Assembly (NCBI GenBank): GCA_034509925.1
Contig: CM067534.1
Span: forward strand, 650,001-714,000
Reading direction: 5' to 3'
DNA from: Hirudinaria manillensis
Lineage: Eukaryota; Annelida; Clitellata; Hirudinida; Hirudinidae
DNA: 64,000 nucleotides
The first letter of the stretch is position 1, and each line of letters begins with the position of its first letter. Below are positions 31,001 through 44,030 of this stretch, one piece after another. Both the position numbers and the translations under genes were made by a program. Under the pieces are notes generated by a model. The model was given only the letters and a program-made list of their open reading frames with translations. It did no database searches and was not told the DNA's origin.

Positions 31001-33669
31001 ATAAGTAAAACTTCGACTTTATTGAAAATGCCATGAAATGGTCACCGATTCAAAACACTCAGTCAAATCAATAAGTGTTAACAGCATCAAGGGTAGAGAT
31101 AATAACATTAATAACAGTGGTATTAGTGTTTTTAATAACAATAATAGTAATCATTGGAATAATTTTTATGGATCTTCTGATGTTATATGCATATTGCAAT
31201 TTAATAACTTTTACGATTCAAGATTTTCGGCCAATACTCATGCTATTGTCCCAGGCCAATCCCTGATCCGAATGGGGTCCCTAAATATTAGTTGAGGCTT
31301 TATGTTGATGGTTTTTAAGATCGTTTCAGGGCTAAATAAAATGTGCTCAAGTATTGATAGCAACCTCAACTTGAATAGTTAGACATCGAACTGATCTTGG
31401 TCTATGAAGGAGGAAAACTCGTTTTGCCCATTTGTCCAGATTAGAAAGCTGATTTTGAATTCATTATTAAAACCTGCTTTGTTTTGAACTGATCATTACC
31501 TATGATGTTAATATTTTTATACGTCAAATGATAATTTTTTAATGAGGTAATAAAGAGGTTCTTTAAAAGTATCGGAGAGATGAAGCATTGTAAACATAAA
31601 ACAGAAGTGAAAATGGACAACCTTTGAAAATGTTGAACGACAAGAGCAAGTAAGCAAATGAAGTCACAAAGAATGAAAATGGAAAACATGGAGTGGAAGA
31701 GCAAAGCGAAATGGAATTCAAAAAAGATGTCGGATCGAGGAAATTTTGTGCCCGTTTGATGCTTCAGCGCTGACGATCTATGTTACTCTGGCGGGCCATA
31801 TTCTTGCTGTTATCTCGAAAACAAAGAATAAGCAATCTAGCCAGGTATGCCCAGTGGAAAACGATGTCGGAATCTGATTAAAAAATTTTCTTGACTGACC
31901 TCTTCAGTCTCTCCCCATATATTAATTTCAGCTAAGCTCTCATTCCTTATTCAAAGAAAAAGATTGAGAGAATTCGCAGAACCTTCCACGGAGGGAAAAT
32001 GAGATTCAACTTTGAAGTGAGTTTATATGTCGCTTTTACGATCGCGGCTTATGCAGGTTTTTGTGTGTTTTATATGCAAGTTAACTCCTGCTTTATTTTA
32101 ATAGAAATTATCAATTCAGCCAGCTTTTGTAGACTGGCTATGTTAAGAGGAAGTTTTCTCGCTCTTCTTGCGGCAATAAAAAGCTTTATTTAATTGAACC
32201 ACCAGAATGTGTGTCCGGATGAACATAAAAGAGTGAAAAGTGCTGACCTGGAATGTCAAAACAAACACGTTTCGCTCTCTCCAAGAGGACATTGCTTGAC
32301 AACTTCAGTTCCCTGTTTTGTTCGTCCCGCAAATGTGTTTTTGATTTTCCAAACGTTAACAGCTTGGAGCAGTTATTGAATGGAATGCTCTGACACTAGG
32401 ATATTAAAAGGTATTTAAAAAAACAAATATGAGGATGGAAATTTAAAAATAGAATAAAATTTTAAAAAATGATATTAAAATGGAAAAAAGCTGAGATGGC
32501 ATATTCTATTGCGGTAATATATAATCTACTATTTAATGCATTTAACATTTAATTTTACATCTAAGTGTTAAGTCGATTGGCTCGATTTATAACTACCTAT
32601 TTTACATTACATTACATTAAACACGTTTCATATCACATTCCACTCAGAATTGTGATTTAAGTTTGTTTTTACAACATTTTAAAAAAATATTACATCTGTC
32701 CAATTTACGTCATCATCGAAACCTGAAAATCTGGGTTTTCCGTTAATGGCATCATGGCAGACCCATCATGGGAGAGCATGAAGTCTTCAAAACTCGCTAA
32801 GTCGCGTCTGTTTGGTGACAGCTATAGTCACCCTCAAAGTATGTAGAAGGCACTAATCGAAATGAGTAACAATAGTAAAATATTGTTATATTTGCATACG
32901 GTAGAACGAGGTATCAGCTGAGTGACGTCGAACCCAAGTGCGAGGTCGTTCGATTCACGAGACCAATTAGCTAATTAATTAATTAAGTAAGTAACGAACA
33001 ATATCAGTAAAGCTTTATCATGTCAAACCGACTCTCCACAGAAAAATTATCCTTCAAGTTTTCCAGTACTCACATATTTTAATCTTTTAAAAGGCATACA
33101 ACACAACCAATCGAAAGCACAAATTCAAGTCAACAGTTGATAATCATTAGCTCCACTTTTGATGAAAGCCATTACTGATAATAGTATTTGTATATATCAG
33201 AATATTTGTGCAATTTGGTCAAAAACATATTTATAGACCTCAAAGTCAAAACTTTGGAAAAACACCAATCAATAAGTGCATCATGGAAATTTTCCAAAAT
33301 AAATCACAGTGGAGAATAACATTGTATTTGAGCAAACTGTTTTAATTGAAGTGATTTAAAAGTAAAAAATGTCACGATATTATAATCAATATAATAATAA
33401 TAATAATAATAATATATATATATAAACAATAATATTAACTGAAAACAGGAGAAAATATTAAGTAAAACATTATGCATACTTTAAATAGCAAGATAAGGTT
33501 GATTAAAATCAACTGCATTTGTTGAAATTAAATGATTCAATATGAACATCACTCGTTGGCTGCAATGTCCAATTATATGCCCAAAAACTTAGAAACATCT
33601 GCCCAATTTCTATGAAACAGGTAAGCTAGGATAATATAGTTCATTAAGTGCAATTTCTAGAAGTTTCTG
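28087..33669. other. intergenic DNA between the unassigned frame and the DNMBP gene
   Basis: Holds GAT tracts at 28419-28500 and near 28690-28720, and otherwise AT-rich unique DNA. No gene recognised. The right end, below 33670, should include the 3' UTR of the DNMBP gene, which reads leftward. I did not find a convincing poly(A) signal for it. Confidence 0.5.
28419..28500. repeat. degenerate GAT tract
   Basis: GAT units with GAC, GTA and GCG interruptions. Confidence 0.85.
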
Positions 33670-36600
33670 TCAATCTATGGCTGTCACATAACTTGCTGGC
33701 ACGTATCCAATCCTTTCTTGGTCTTCATTACAAAGGTACCACCAATCCTTATTACCAGTAAGATCACTTGTCTGTATGAGAGTAAGTATTTCATCTTTTG
33801 ATACACTTAGTTCGAGATTGGATCTTGCAACAAAGTCAAAAAGAACCCTTACTTTCTTCTGAAAATTGAGTACACATTAAGGGAGTATGGTAACTGCAGT
33901 TACTAGAATATGCTCATTTATAATTTCATTTATAAATATAGCAGACCTTATTATGATGATTAGACATGGGAACGATTCACAAACCTGGTTTTTTGTAAGA
34001 TTCCCCAAGACACGTGAAGATGACTTTAAAGAACCATCCTCACAATAAGGAGAGGATGAAAAATTTCTGAGAGGCAAAGTTGTAAATGACTCTGACTTCA
34101 AGTGAGGTGAAGGCCAGGGTTTCAACTGAACTGCATGGCCTTCAGGTGGCTGACCAATAAGCTGAAAGTTTGAGGTACTGGCAGTCTGCGCAAAGAGAGC
34201 TGGCAATTGAGATTGCAGAGCAGCAATAGAACTCAAAGTGGTTCTGTTGGACCGAAGAGTTGAATTATAAAGCTTTAGATCGTCCAATAATTTTTCAGAA
34301 GTTTGAAGCGGTGAAGAAATTGCAGCACATGCCTTGTCTTTTGATGAAATGGCATATGGTTCCAAATAACTCCTTAAAATAAACCCTTTATTTGCTAAAA
34401 GCAAAAACATGTTTATATTGGTTACACTTTCTTAGGATTATTTATGCAGAAAATATTCCTTCTAAATATATAACAAAATAAAAATTCAATTTTTATAAAC
34501 AAATGTATATAAAGAGAGAAAATCTTTGCAAAAGTAAGACTTACAGGCATCATCAATGAACCATCTATCCCTATTTCCCATTGGGTCACTCTCCTTCAGA
34601 ACTGCTACCACTGCACCTTCAGCTAGCCTCGCATCCATGGCTTGAAATCCTGCAAAGTACCTTGTGACGCTGAACAACTTTTCAGGGGGGTATTTTTGCA
34701 GCAACTTTTGAGCAGTGGCATCATGGGTATGGTCAAAGTCAATTTTCTACATCAAAGATAGAATTATTAGGTTTAATAAAATAATAATCTTTTTTATAAT
34801 TAACTGATAAAAACCTTTTGAGAATCTCAATGTAATACCAATAGTCAATTTTGAAATACCAATTTAATTTATTCTTTAATTGCATTTAAGATATTTTTAT
34901 TTATTTATTCATCTATTTGTCTAAACAAAATTGAAGGGTCATCAGATGACCACTTACGGACAGGAGGGAATCGTCCATTGTGACCCTTCGAGACTTTTTA
35001 ATCTCATGAGCTGCTGGGTTAAACGCTTGGGGAATGAAACTGAAGTGAGACAGAAGGTCAACAGCAGCCGTGTGGCCAATGTTAAACTGCTGAGCAACAT
35101 TCAGCTTGGAGTCTTCATTTGATGATGTCATAAACTTGAGCTAGGTAAAGTTTGACTAATATTGAATATTTAATATTGTAACTCTATTTTTTGTTATAAT
35201 TTTTAAAAATTATATTCATTTTGTATTTAGCTAATCATGTGATCATCATGCACTTCTGAATAGATCTACTGCTTGTTTTGCACCCCTATCTGAGGGCACT
35301 GCATAGTAGGGCAGGCAAGGTTCCAAACATAACACTCAATGATGGCTACCACCACCTCAAACCTGAGGAATGCTATCATTTTATAATTATTACATTGTTG
35401 CAACATTCCATATAATTTAGAAGCAATTACCAAATTATATTAAACATGCCAAGTATTTTTTAAATTCAGAAAAGGAAAATGTGCAATTCACAGGATAACA
35501 AAAGAAAATGTAATTATCAAACTTAATGAGGCTTATTAAATCTCATGCAGATCATGAATAACTAATTGGCTTATGAATATGCATGACAATCACACTTTCA
35601 AATAGAAATAATCTTTCGAAATACCTACATTTAGCAATATTTTCATTTGTGCTGCCACTTCTTGATGGTAAACGTGCTTCAGCTCCAGGAATCTGTTCAA
35701 AAGGAGCGTTAGAATTTCAAAGGAAAGTCTGTTCAGTTTCGGAAGTTCATCTAGAAGTTGTGAATTCAGGGCCTCGTAATCAGACTTAGCAGTATCATTC
35801 GGCTCTTCTCTCAGCTTGAGAATCATAAAATAACTTTGTTTATAATTATCTAGAATTATTTTTATAATTTTGTTCTTAATTAACTAAAATTATTTTTGTT
35901 TTCATGGTTACTTAACTAATTAATTCCTCTAAAACCAGTGGTTCTTGACCTTTTTGAGGATGCAACAACACCTGAACTCTACAAAAAATTTGGCACCATG
36001 TAAATGTCATTCGATCCCCTACCTAAATTAGTATTTTTCCACCAGATCACTCAAACTTCTTGTGACTATTTAATTTATTAAAATTAGAATCAACGTAAAT
36101 CTGCCTCCTTGTCTGCAAAAGTCCACGGTTTGTGATACCTTTTCTATTTTGCACTTTGATCTTGTCTTTGCAACCATCAAAATAGTTCATTCAGTTGTTG
36201 CTAACATGCCTGGATTTGTAGTTGCTTTCTGACTTTTCACTGCCTTCCCCCCAAATCATATAGTTGTCAGGCCATTTTTGATATGTTGTTTCTTATCGTT
36301 TCACAGATTGCCTTGCAAGGATTTGCTGAAACTGGAGCCGTGTAGTTGCATTAATAATTATTTCAGGCATTTTAGGCCAAAATGTGGACAGTAACAGCAT
36401 GATATTCTATTAATTGTTTTCATATATTTTATTTAAAAAATTCCCAACACTAACTTCTCTCGACATACCAGCAGTTGGTCCAAAACACACTGGTGTGTTG
36501 CATCACGTCGGTTAAGAACCTCTGCTCTAAGCAACCACTTACTATCTTAAAATTAGTAATTATATTATTATAAATGACAACACTAAATGAATTCCAATAA

Positions 36601-39600
36601 AGCTCTGAGATTGCTATCCAAATGATACCAAAAGTATAATAATGTTATTTCAATATATTTATTACAAATTACAGTCTTATTTGTCAAACAAACCACATTA
36701 TCTCCTAGTGTAACGTTCTGTCTAATTGAATTTTCAAAGTCCAATAATTTGTCGTGCCTTTTCTTGATGACTTTCAAGGGTCCTCGAAACATTATAAGAA
36801 GGCTATTAAGATGTGGAACTACTTCTGTTTCAAGTTTTACTTTCTGCATTAACAGATAATTAATTAATAGATAGTTTTTGAGAAATAACTTTCACTTAAA
36901 AAAGTTATAAAAATAAATCAACAAATACTTAACGAAAAACTTAAGAAAGTTAGAGAGCCACTAACGAAATCAACGCAGATATTCTTCGTGACTTTTTCAA
37001 AAACTTCTTTCATCAAATTGATTTCCAGATCTGTGGAAACCTCAGCATAATAATTGAACACCTCCTCCACAAAACCCATTGTAGCTAATTCAAATTCCTA
37101 TTAATTAAAACATCATTAAAACAACAAAACAAAAATTAATATATAGCTCTTATGATGATAAAGTGAAGGGACTATTTCAAAATGCATTAATGACTAATTT
37201 GAATGACCATTGATTAATTAAAATTGGAGAACAGCACAGAAATATGGTTGCACAACATCACATTTGAAAAACCATAATTTCTAAAGCGGAGTCAAAGAGA
37301 AAAATATTCATAAAGCTCATTGGAAGACTTTTTGAATACAACATTAAAATATTTTCTTAAAGATATTTGACTAAGAATCATTGTAGAATATAATAATAAT
37401 ACAGCATTTAATATTTTGAATTAAATGCATAATTAACCTGTGAACAACTGATAAAGTTGTTGAAATCCCTAGCTAAGGCTCTTACAAGATTCTCAATTGA
37501 TCTAAACATCTGTTCCTCTCTTTTGAATTCTTCATCCACTGTCTAAAAAAAATAAAAGTTTTGGAATTTTTAATCTGCTTAGAATTTAACTAGAATTAAA
37601 AATCATAAAGAAAAAAAATCATAACATATCTAGGGACCTATCCACAAATATCTTGTCAAAACAAATCAATAAACTTGTCTACAAATGTCAAATTTATTAC
37701 TTGTATGCCAACTAGCATCTGACCAATCCTGGCCAATTTTTTTTTGGTGGAACGAATGTTTAACTTATGAATTTTGTCACTGAGTTTTTCATCCCCATCT
37801 TGTTTGTATTTCATGACTGTAAATCAAAATTTGATCAAAATAGTAGGCTTACACACAGGAAATCTAAATATAAATACTGAAATCTAAATATAAATACTGA
37901 AAAGAAGTCCAAATTTAATCATTATCGATGTAAAAGATAGCAACATAGCAACACAACAAACAAAATTGACCAATTTATCTGACCAATAAATCATGATTGA
38001 ACAAATAAATAACAAACCAAGATCTTGTTTTCTTTTGAATTCATTAATATAAGAAGCTATATTGGCCATACACTGCATTGCCAAAGTTATATCCTCTTTG
38101 CCGGGCACAGTACTATCTGTACACTGATTAAATACTTTAAATAAATCTTCAATTTGTATATATCATGTATATGCAGTTCACTTATTATAGCACCATATGC
38201 GGAGCACTTTTCCACTTATGTAGCACTTCTTTCCAAGGCAAGCTGTGATGCAAACATGACACACAACTTGCAGATACCATTGAATGCAGGAAAGTAATCA
38301 TCCAAGCCAACCCACATGCTGACCATTTACATAGTTCCATCTTATACAGGGCTGGATATTGAACGTACCATATAACAACCTTTTACTTTCACAAGCCAAA
38401 AAAAACATTTGGCCATCCTTCATTTCAACCCATCATTCATTTCAACTCTCCATGCAAGTAAAAAATCTTATAGATGATTGATAACCTTATCAAGTTCACT
38501 CAGCAACAGAGGATACTTTAGTATTCTTTGGACAGGTTTAATGAGTATAGATGCTAAATCAAACACAATAATATTCTCCTTCATTGAATCAATCATCTTC
38601 CTGAAGAAGGCTTGTATGTCCTTGTTTCCTTCATACTTAAAAATTGTATGCAATTAGAAGTGATTAAAATGATAGATTATTAATAATATAACTTGATCAT
38701 TAATGCTCATCAACTGACTTCTAGGATTTGCAATAGCTCTTAAACTATTTTTGACTTTGCTAGAATTCATGCATTCAGTGGAAGCCGAGGACAATTTGGC
38801 ATGGAGGGTTAAAAATTAAATATGCCTCCTTCTTGCCAGGCATAAAATGTTGATTCTCAGTATATCCCATGCCACCCCCTCCTAGATCTGTTGCTATTTA
38901 GCAGTTTTGAAATCCTATAATTCTGAAATAAACCAACTTTTTCTAAAAGGGCAAGCACATTGTCGTGATTTCTACAGTAAGGAGCATATACTCTTTTGAA
39001 GTCACTTTCCATTCTTAGGAAGCATTGACCTGGAAATACATTTAATTTAGTCCTCCTAATGCGATAAACCAAAAGTTAACAACACACCTATGTTATCAAA
39101 CTGCATGAATGCGGTATGTGCACATTCTTTAAAAGATTCTAGTAGAGTACGTGATAACTCGATAACGTCATCAATGTTCCCAAAGAGATTGTCCAGGTCA
39201 ACATTAGTAGGACAATGTCCTGCCGTGCTACCCTCCTTGAAGGTTTCTCTGCAAAGTTCCAAACTAATCAAATAATCAGACTCAGTCTTGATGAGCTCTT
39301 CCAAAACTTTGTCTTTCTTCTCTATTTTCATCATTTCAGGCACAACTGTTGGTGAATTTGTCTTTGAGGTAGAAGGATGATTTTTTGCTAATTGGGGTTT
39401 TTGATAATTCCCAGGATCCAAATATGAAAACCCACGGACAAAATGTTTTGGTGGTGGTGGTGGAGGAATTGTAGGCAAATTGCCCTTTGTACTTGATGAA
39501 CCTGCTTCTGAAAGTTTGAGCAATGGTTGATAAAAGTTGAATTCAATGAAAAATTATCTGACATCTCAGCAATGAAAATTAGGCCTTATGTTCCTTTACT

Positions 39601-42600
39601 AACATATCATGAAAGAAATTATATTCATAGAATTTTGTGTCATTAACTAATAAAATATTTTAAACTGTAACAGTATGAAGGGGAAATCCACACCTGTTAG
39701 GTTTCATGATTAAGAGTTAAGTAATTAATTAAGGTAATCAAGTAGGATGTCCAAATAAAGTTAAATATTCTAAATATATATGACTCAATAAAAAGTTTCT
39801 TCTAGGCATAGGAATATCTAATACAAAGTTATAATAAAATGAGTTTCTGATGCATGATGCAATCTTGACAACAATACAACAATACTGTTCATAACTGAGG
39901 AGCATCCTAAACATAATATTGAGACCTCAAAAAGTGCTTTGACATTCAGATGCATGCATTTAAAATGCAGCTAAATAAAAACAGATGTGCCGAATCATTC
40001 TTGATATTCAAAAAACTTCTTAGAACCTAAATGCTATTGCAACCTTTAGCTCCTCCATTTTATTCTCCATCATTACTTTTAGGATTTAGTTCTGTTTTGT
40101 ATTAAGAAACATTTAAAATAAGGCAAAACTCATTACTTTAACCAATAATAGACCTCAACTCAGACAATTATATTAAATCTGACTTTTAAAGCACAGTAAT
40201 CATTATCTTACGAAAATTATTATATCAATTGCTTAAAATATCAGCTTTTAAGGATACCTCAAATACCTCAAGTAATAAAGCTTCTTGCATGAATTCATAT
40301 TTTAATAAATTATATTTTATATTTTAGAATTTCAACAAATAAAATATACCACTCATTTTAAGAAAAATTCAATCCTCAGCCTAGCATTAAAGTAGAAGCA
40401 GCGTTTGTGTCAATTAAAAATAAATACAATTCCATTTCAACTTATTTAATAAATAAGAATATTTATTAATTTATTAAATAAGAATATTTAAAACATTGAC
40501 TCTCGCCTAAGGCCTAAAACAATCACAGCCAACTGAAATATTCAAAGCCACAATTTTATCACTAATCTTCAGCTCACTCATAAGATAATATCATAAGATA
40601 CCTCTCTCATAAAGTCACGTCTTTTCAATGCAGCTCAAACTGGTTCAAACTAATTAGGATTCTTCATAACTCTTGGGCTCATTAGGTAATTAAATATTAT
40701 CCATTTGACAATGCTAATAATGGCAATTTATTTTAAAATGCAAATTAGACAACTCCACCAAGGAATGTATAACTAGCAAAAAATGCCAGAAATGAAGAGA
40801 ATGCAATGGATTAAAACCTGCTAGTTTACATATCCACTGCAAATTATCTCAAATCTGATCTCAAACATTTCTCTATTGAGATTTATGGTAGAACTCCAGC
40901 AATTTAGTGCATTAAAATAAAATAAATATATTTACCATGCTCAGGGCTAAATTGGATAAGATCTGAAGTTAAGGATAATGGTCTGGAAGGGGCCATCCTG
41001 CTTGGAGCAACATTGAAACGTCCTGTTGGAAATCTAGTCATGAAGTGTGTCAAGGGTGGCTTTCTTGGTCTCGGTGGCTTTGGCTGTTTTTCACCATCTC
41101 CTTCAAGATGTTCGATGGTCATCACTTTTTTTGCATTGATTTTATCATCTGTTACTAGATTATCCTTTGATTTTTCAGCAAAGTGGATATCTTTTAATAA
41201 AGACTTTTCTGCTTTCAAGGGTATTTTTGTTATTGATGGATTAATAGTTATCTTATCATCTGAAAATAAGTTAGACTTTCTCAACATTAATTCTTTGTTT
41301 GGATGGATTGCTGGCTTAGGCTTGAGAGATGGTTTTTCTGAGTTGGAAAGAACTTTGAAATTTATTCCACCAATTGCATCACTAGCAAGCATTTGTCCAG
41401 AGGATATACTGCCAACAATATCATCTAAGTTTTTATTTGCAAGTGGTGAAAGTAGTTTTGGTTCAGCACCAAACACCTCCACATAACTAGATGGACATAA
41501 GCCAATCCTGCCATCATCATGTTGTGCTTGATACCAATCTTTATTTATTTTGCTTAATATAGTAATTGTATCCCCTTCCTGTAACAAATTAGTCATAATT
41601 AATAATCTGAATAAAAATAAAGATACACTTTTGAGAAAAAGTTAAAGTATGACTTATAAAACAAAATGGATCAAACCTCGAGATCAATCTCATCAGACCT
41701 AGAAGCAGAAAAGTTATATAAAACTCTTCCATATAACTCCTCTGATACATACTCACAAGATTTTGAAGTATTGAACATTCTACCATCACCATCATCTTTT
41801 CCACTATTGGTGATTTCAATGTCTTTAATAGAAGGCGAGCAATCCACAATTATATCCACATAGTTCGTAGGAAATAGACCCTCTTTTCCATCAGCTATTC
41901 CTCTAGACCAGCCACCAGGACAATGCTCTAGAAGATGGACAATTTCATTCTCCACAAAAGAAAGATCATCTGGACCACTAGCTTCATAAGGATATAGAGT
42001 TCTCGCATAAGGCCTAACTGAGGAATCCAAAGATTTTGTGTTGGCTTGATTGTACCAAGATGCATTCCTTTTATGTCCTTTCCTCACTACACAAGTAATA
42101 TTTGCATCTGAAAAAAATTCTATGTTAAACACCTTGTTTAAATCAACTAGGCCACTTTGCAATAAAACATTGATAGGACCTTGAATTGATCTTTCCTCAA
42201 ATAAGTTGTTAGTAATGTCGATAGCATGTGTCAAAGGAAATATTCCAATTTCAAGATTTTCACCCTCTATGACAATTCCCTTCCACCAGTTTTTGTCGAC
42301 TCTGGCCAATCCCTTTATTATGTCACCTATAAATGTATAATCATTGCAAAACAAAAGTTTAAGCCTCTCATAGTCAAATAGTTACCCTCGCGAAATTTTA
42401 AGTCTCCTTGCTCTGGGGCATCAAAATCACTAATGGCAGCAAACAACTTTTCCTCAATTCTAATTGTAGGCAGCAAAATCTTTTCAACATAGGACACGGG
42501 AAAATAACCGCATGCATTTTTCAAATTCCTCCCCATGTACCAGTTGTCATCCAAGACATGGTTGACCAACAGTATTTCTTTTGCATGCAAAGATAACTCA

Positions 42601-42647
42601 TCTGGCTGAGAAGCGTGGAACTTGTATAGCGCACGGACGTAAAACAT
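33670..42647 (-). CDS. DNMBP: dynamin-binding protein (Tuba), SH3x4-DH-BAR-SH3x2, 16 exons
   Basis: Exons (minus strand): 42647-42386, 42326-41677, 41578-40936, 39507-39088, 39029-38938, 38635-38486, 38123-38018, 37816-37701, 37542-37438, 37097-36966, 36843-36715, 35814-35629, 35134-34958, 34746-34545, 34394-33985, 33858-33670. They sum to 3969 nt, 1322 aa. SH3 domains lie near residues 2-58, 66-126, 194-249 and 285-341 (ALYKFHA, GYFPVSYV, EGLFPTNYV, IGLCPSSYV). A linker follows with PPRPRKPP and a six-Pro run near 533. The Dbl-homology domain (585-775) has LIKTESDYL and ASILIKPVQRILKYPLLL; the BAR domain spans about 775-1050 (RHDKLLDFENS, YEALNSQLLDELPK). SH3 domains 5 (1081-1137) and 6 (1263-1320, IGYVPASYV) follow. 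The order, with BAR in place of PH after DH, is diagnostic of Tuba, a Cdc42 exchange factor that ties dynamin to actin regulators at membranes and junctions. It is shorter than the vertebrate protein as I recall it (about 1577 aa). Exons 12 and 13 could each start 5-6 nt differently. Confidence 0.95.
35936..36524. mobile_element. hAT-type non-autonomous transposon (MITE) in a DNMBP intron
   Basis: The left end begins CAGTGGTTCTTGACC and, about 13 bp on, has GATGCAACAACACC. The right end, read inward on the minus strand, is CAGAGGTTCTTAACC and then GATGCAACACACC. These are imperfect inverted repeats of about 35 bp with the CAGNGGTTCT.AACC signature of hAT/Charlie-like elements. The flanks read CTCTAAAAC before and CTCTAAGC after, consistent with a decayed 8-bp target duplication. 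The 589-bp interior has no transposase frame. It sits between exons 11 and 12 (BAR domain), outside the splice sites. Confidence 0.75.
39508..40935. other. DNMBP intron 3
   Basis: The largest intron of the gene (1.4 kb), between the SH3 cluster and the DH exon. AT-rich, with no exon or element recognised. Confidence 0.75.
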
Positions 42648-44030
42648 AACTTATAGAAATCATGATACTAGTAGCATGAAATTGTCGAGTCAACTCAGTA
42701 AGTGAGCTTGATCCACATCCCAAACAAACAAAAAATCCCCCGAGCAACACGTCAAAACAAACGTTCAATTGACCACGCCCTCGTTTTTGCTCATATTGCA
42801 GAGTAGTGTTATCATGCCTTCGGAAATAACATAGGTAATTTTATTAAAATAATACCTGATTAGCCACTGTAACAATATAAATTCTGAAAGAAAGAATTTA
42901 TTGTAAATTTCAAATATATTATGAAAACTTTTGAATTTATAACTAAATGTATAGTTGAGATGATTGAACTGAAATTGTTGTACTGGTATAAAAATCCTCG
43001 TAGCCCTTTTTATTAATTTTTAAAGTTACAAACTTTAGAGCTCATAGACGAAGTCAATTCGAGCGTTTCCATCCAATATAGGATTTCGTATGAAACTCAT
43101 GACATACCAGATCCTATATATGATATCATTAAAGTCTCTGTTTTAACTTATCTACTCACCATTCCTCTCAAGCTACCTTAGGTGCTTGCGAAGATAAAAT
43201 TGATTACAATGACCCAGCCAGGATTTTAAAATTTAAATGTATAAGCATTGTAATATGGCGAAAATCTGCAAATTTTCGACTAATAGTCGCAATCTTAAAT
43301 TAAATCATTGATTAACCCTAACCCTTAGTCTCTTGGAAATAAATATTTTTTGGAAATTTAGCGAGGATATTTGGCGCCCAGGGAAAAACATCAAAATTTG
43401 CAACCCTGCCTGCCTCTCAGCTGCCCGTCCCATTATCTCTATTAGCAAATTATAATCGCAAATATCAGTGCACAGTTTTTCCCCGTCAGCATCAGTAGCA
43501 TAAATGTTACTAAGATCTAATCGCCATCGGCAAGATGCTTCTGGATGTTAACAGGCGTTGCAGCGGGCAGTCGGGATTTAGGGACGAAAATTTGCCCTTT
43601 GCGCCAAATATTCTCGCTATGACACCGTATTGTGGTTTCATTTGTTGAGATAGAGAATTTTTAATAGAGAGTAATTTAGAGTTAATATATAAAACTTAAA
43701 CATGGGCCACAATGATTTACTCCGTAAATAAAAGCGTGCAGCAACGAAATTTGAAAAGTGTTGCGGTTATCCTCGCTCTAGAATCAGTTAGAGTTTAGGT
43801 ATGATGCATATAAAATGGTATCTATTTATTTATTTCGATGTGACACTTAATAAAAAATAAATATCGTCAACAAAATTTAGTGCTAATCAATAAATTTTTA
43901 AATAATTTGAATACTTCCGTTTTATTCTTTTATTATTTCAAATCTGTTGATCTTATCGCTCATACAGGAAACGTAGTGACTTCGAAGACTCTGGGGATCG
44001 CCCTAGTGAAATACACCGTAGATATTTATT
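42648..44030. promoter_or_regulatory. divergent promoter region of DNMBP and the nucleoporin
   Basis: A 1.38-kb gap separates the two start codons, which face away from each other, so both genes' promoters and 5' UTRs must lie here or in unseen upstream exons. A splice-acceptor-like sequence (cgctcatacag) ends at 43967, 64 bp before the nucleoporin ATG, suggesting a 5' UTR intron or a trans-splice site. No TATA box is convincingly placed. Confidence 0.5.
43913..43963 (+). repeat. 51-bp duplicated segment, copy 1
   Basis: Matches 44673-44723 at 49 of 51 positions. It starts ACTTCCGTTT and ends GATCTTATCGCTCAT. It lies just upstream of the nucleoporin start and ends 4 bp before a splice-acceptor-like AG. 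Confidence 0.93.

Noticed and set aside
32903..32965. tRNA-like segment with a B-box-like GGTCGTTCGATTC hairpin
   Set aside because: A near-perfect hairpin around TTCGATT and an A-box-like gtatcagctgagtg are present, but no acceptor stem or anticodon arm folds, so it is not a tRNA. A remnant of a tRNA-derived SINE remains possible.
41013..41486. 157-codon plus-strand frame in the DNMBP SH3 linker
   Set aside because: Antisense shadow of DNMBP exon 3.
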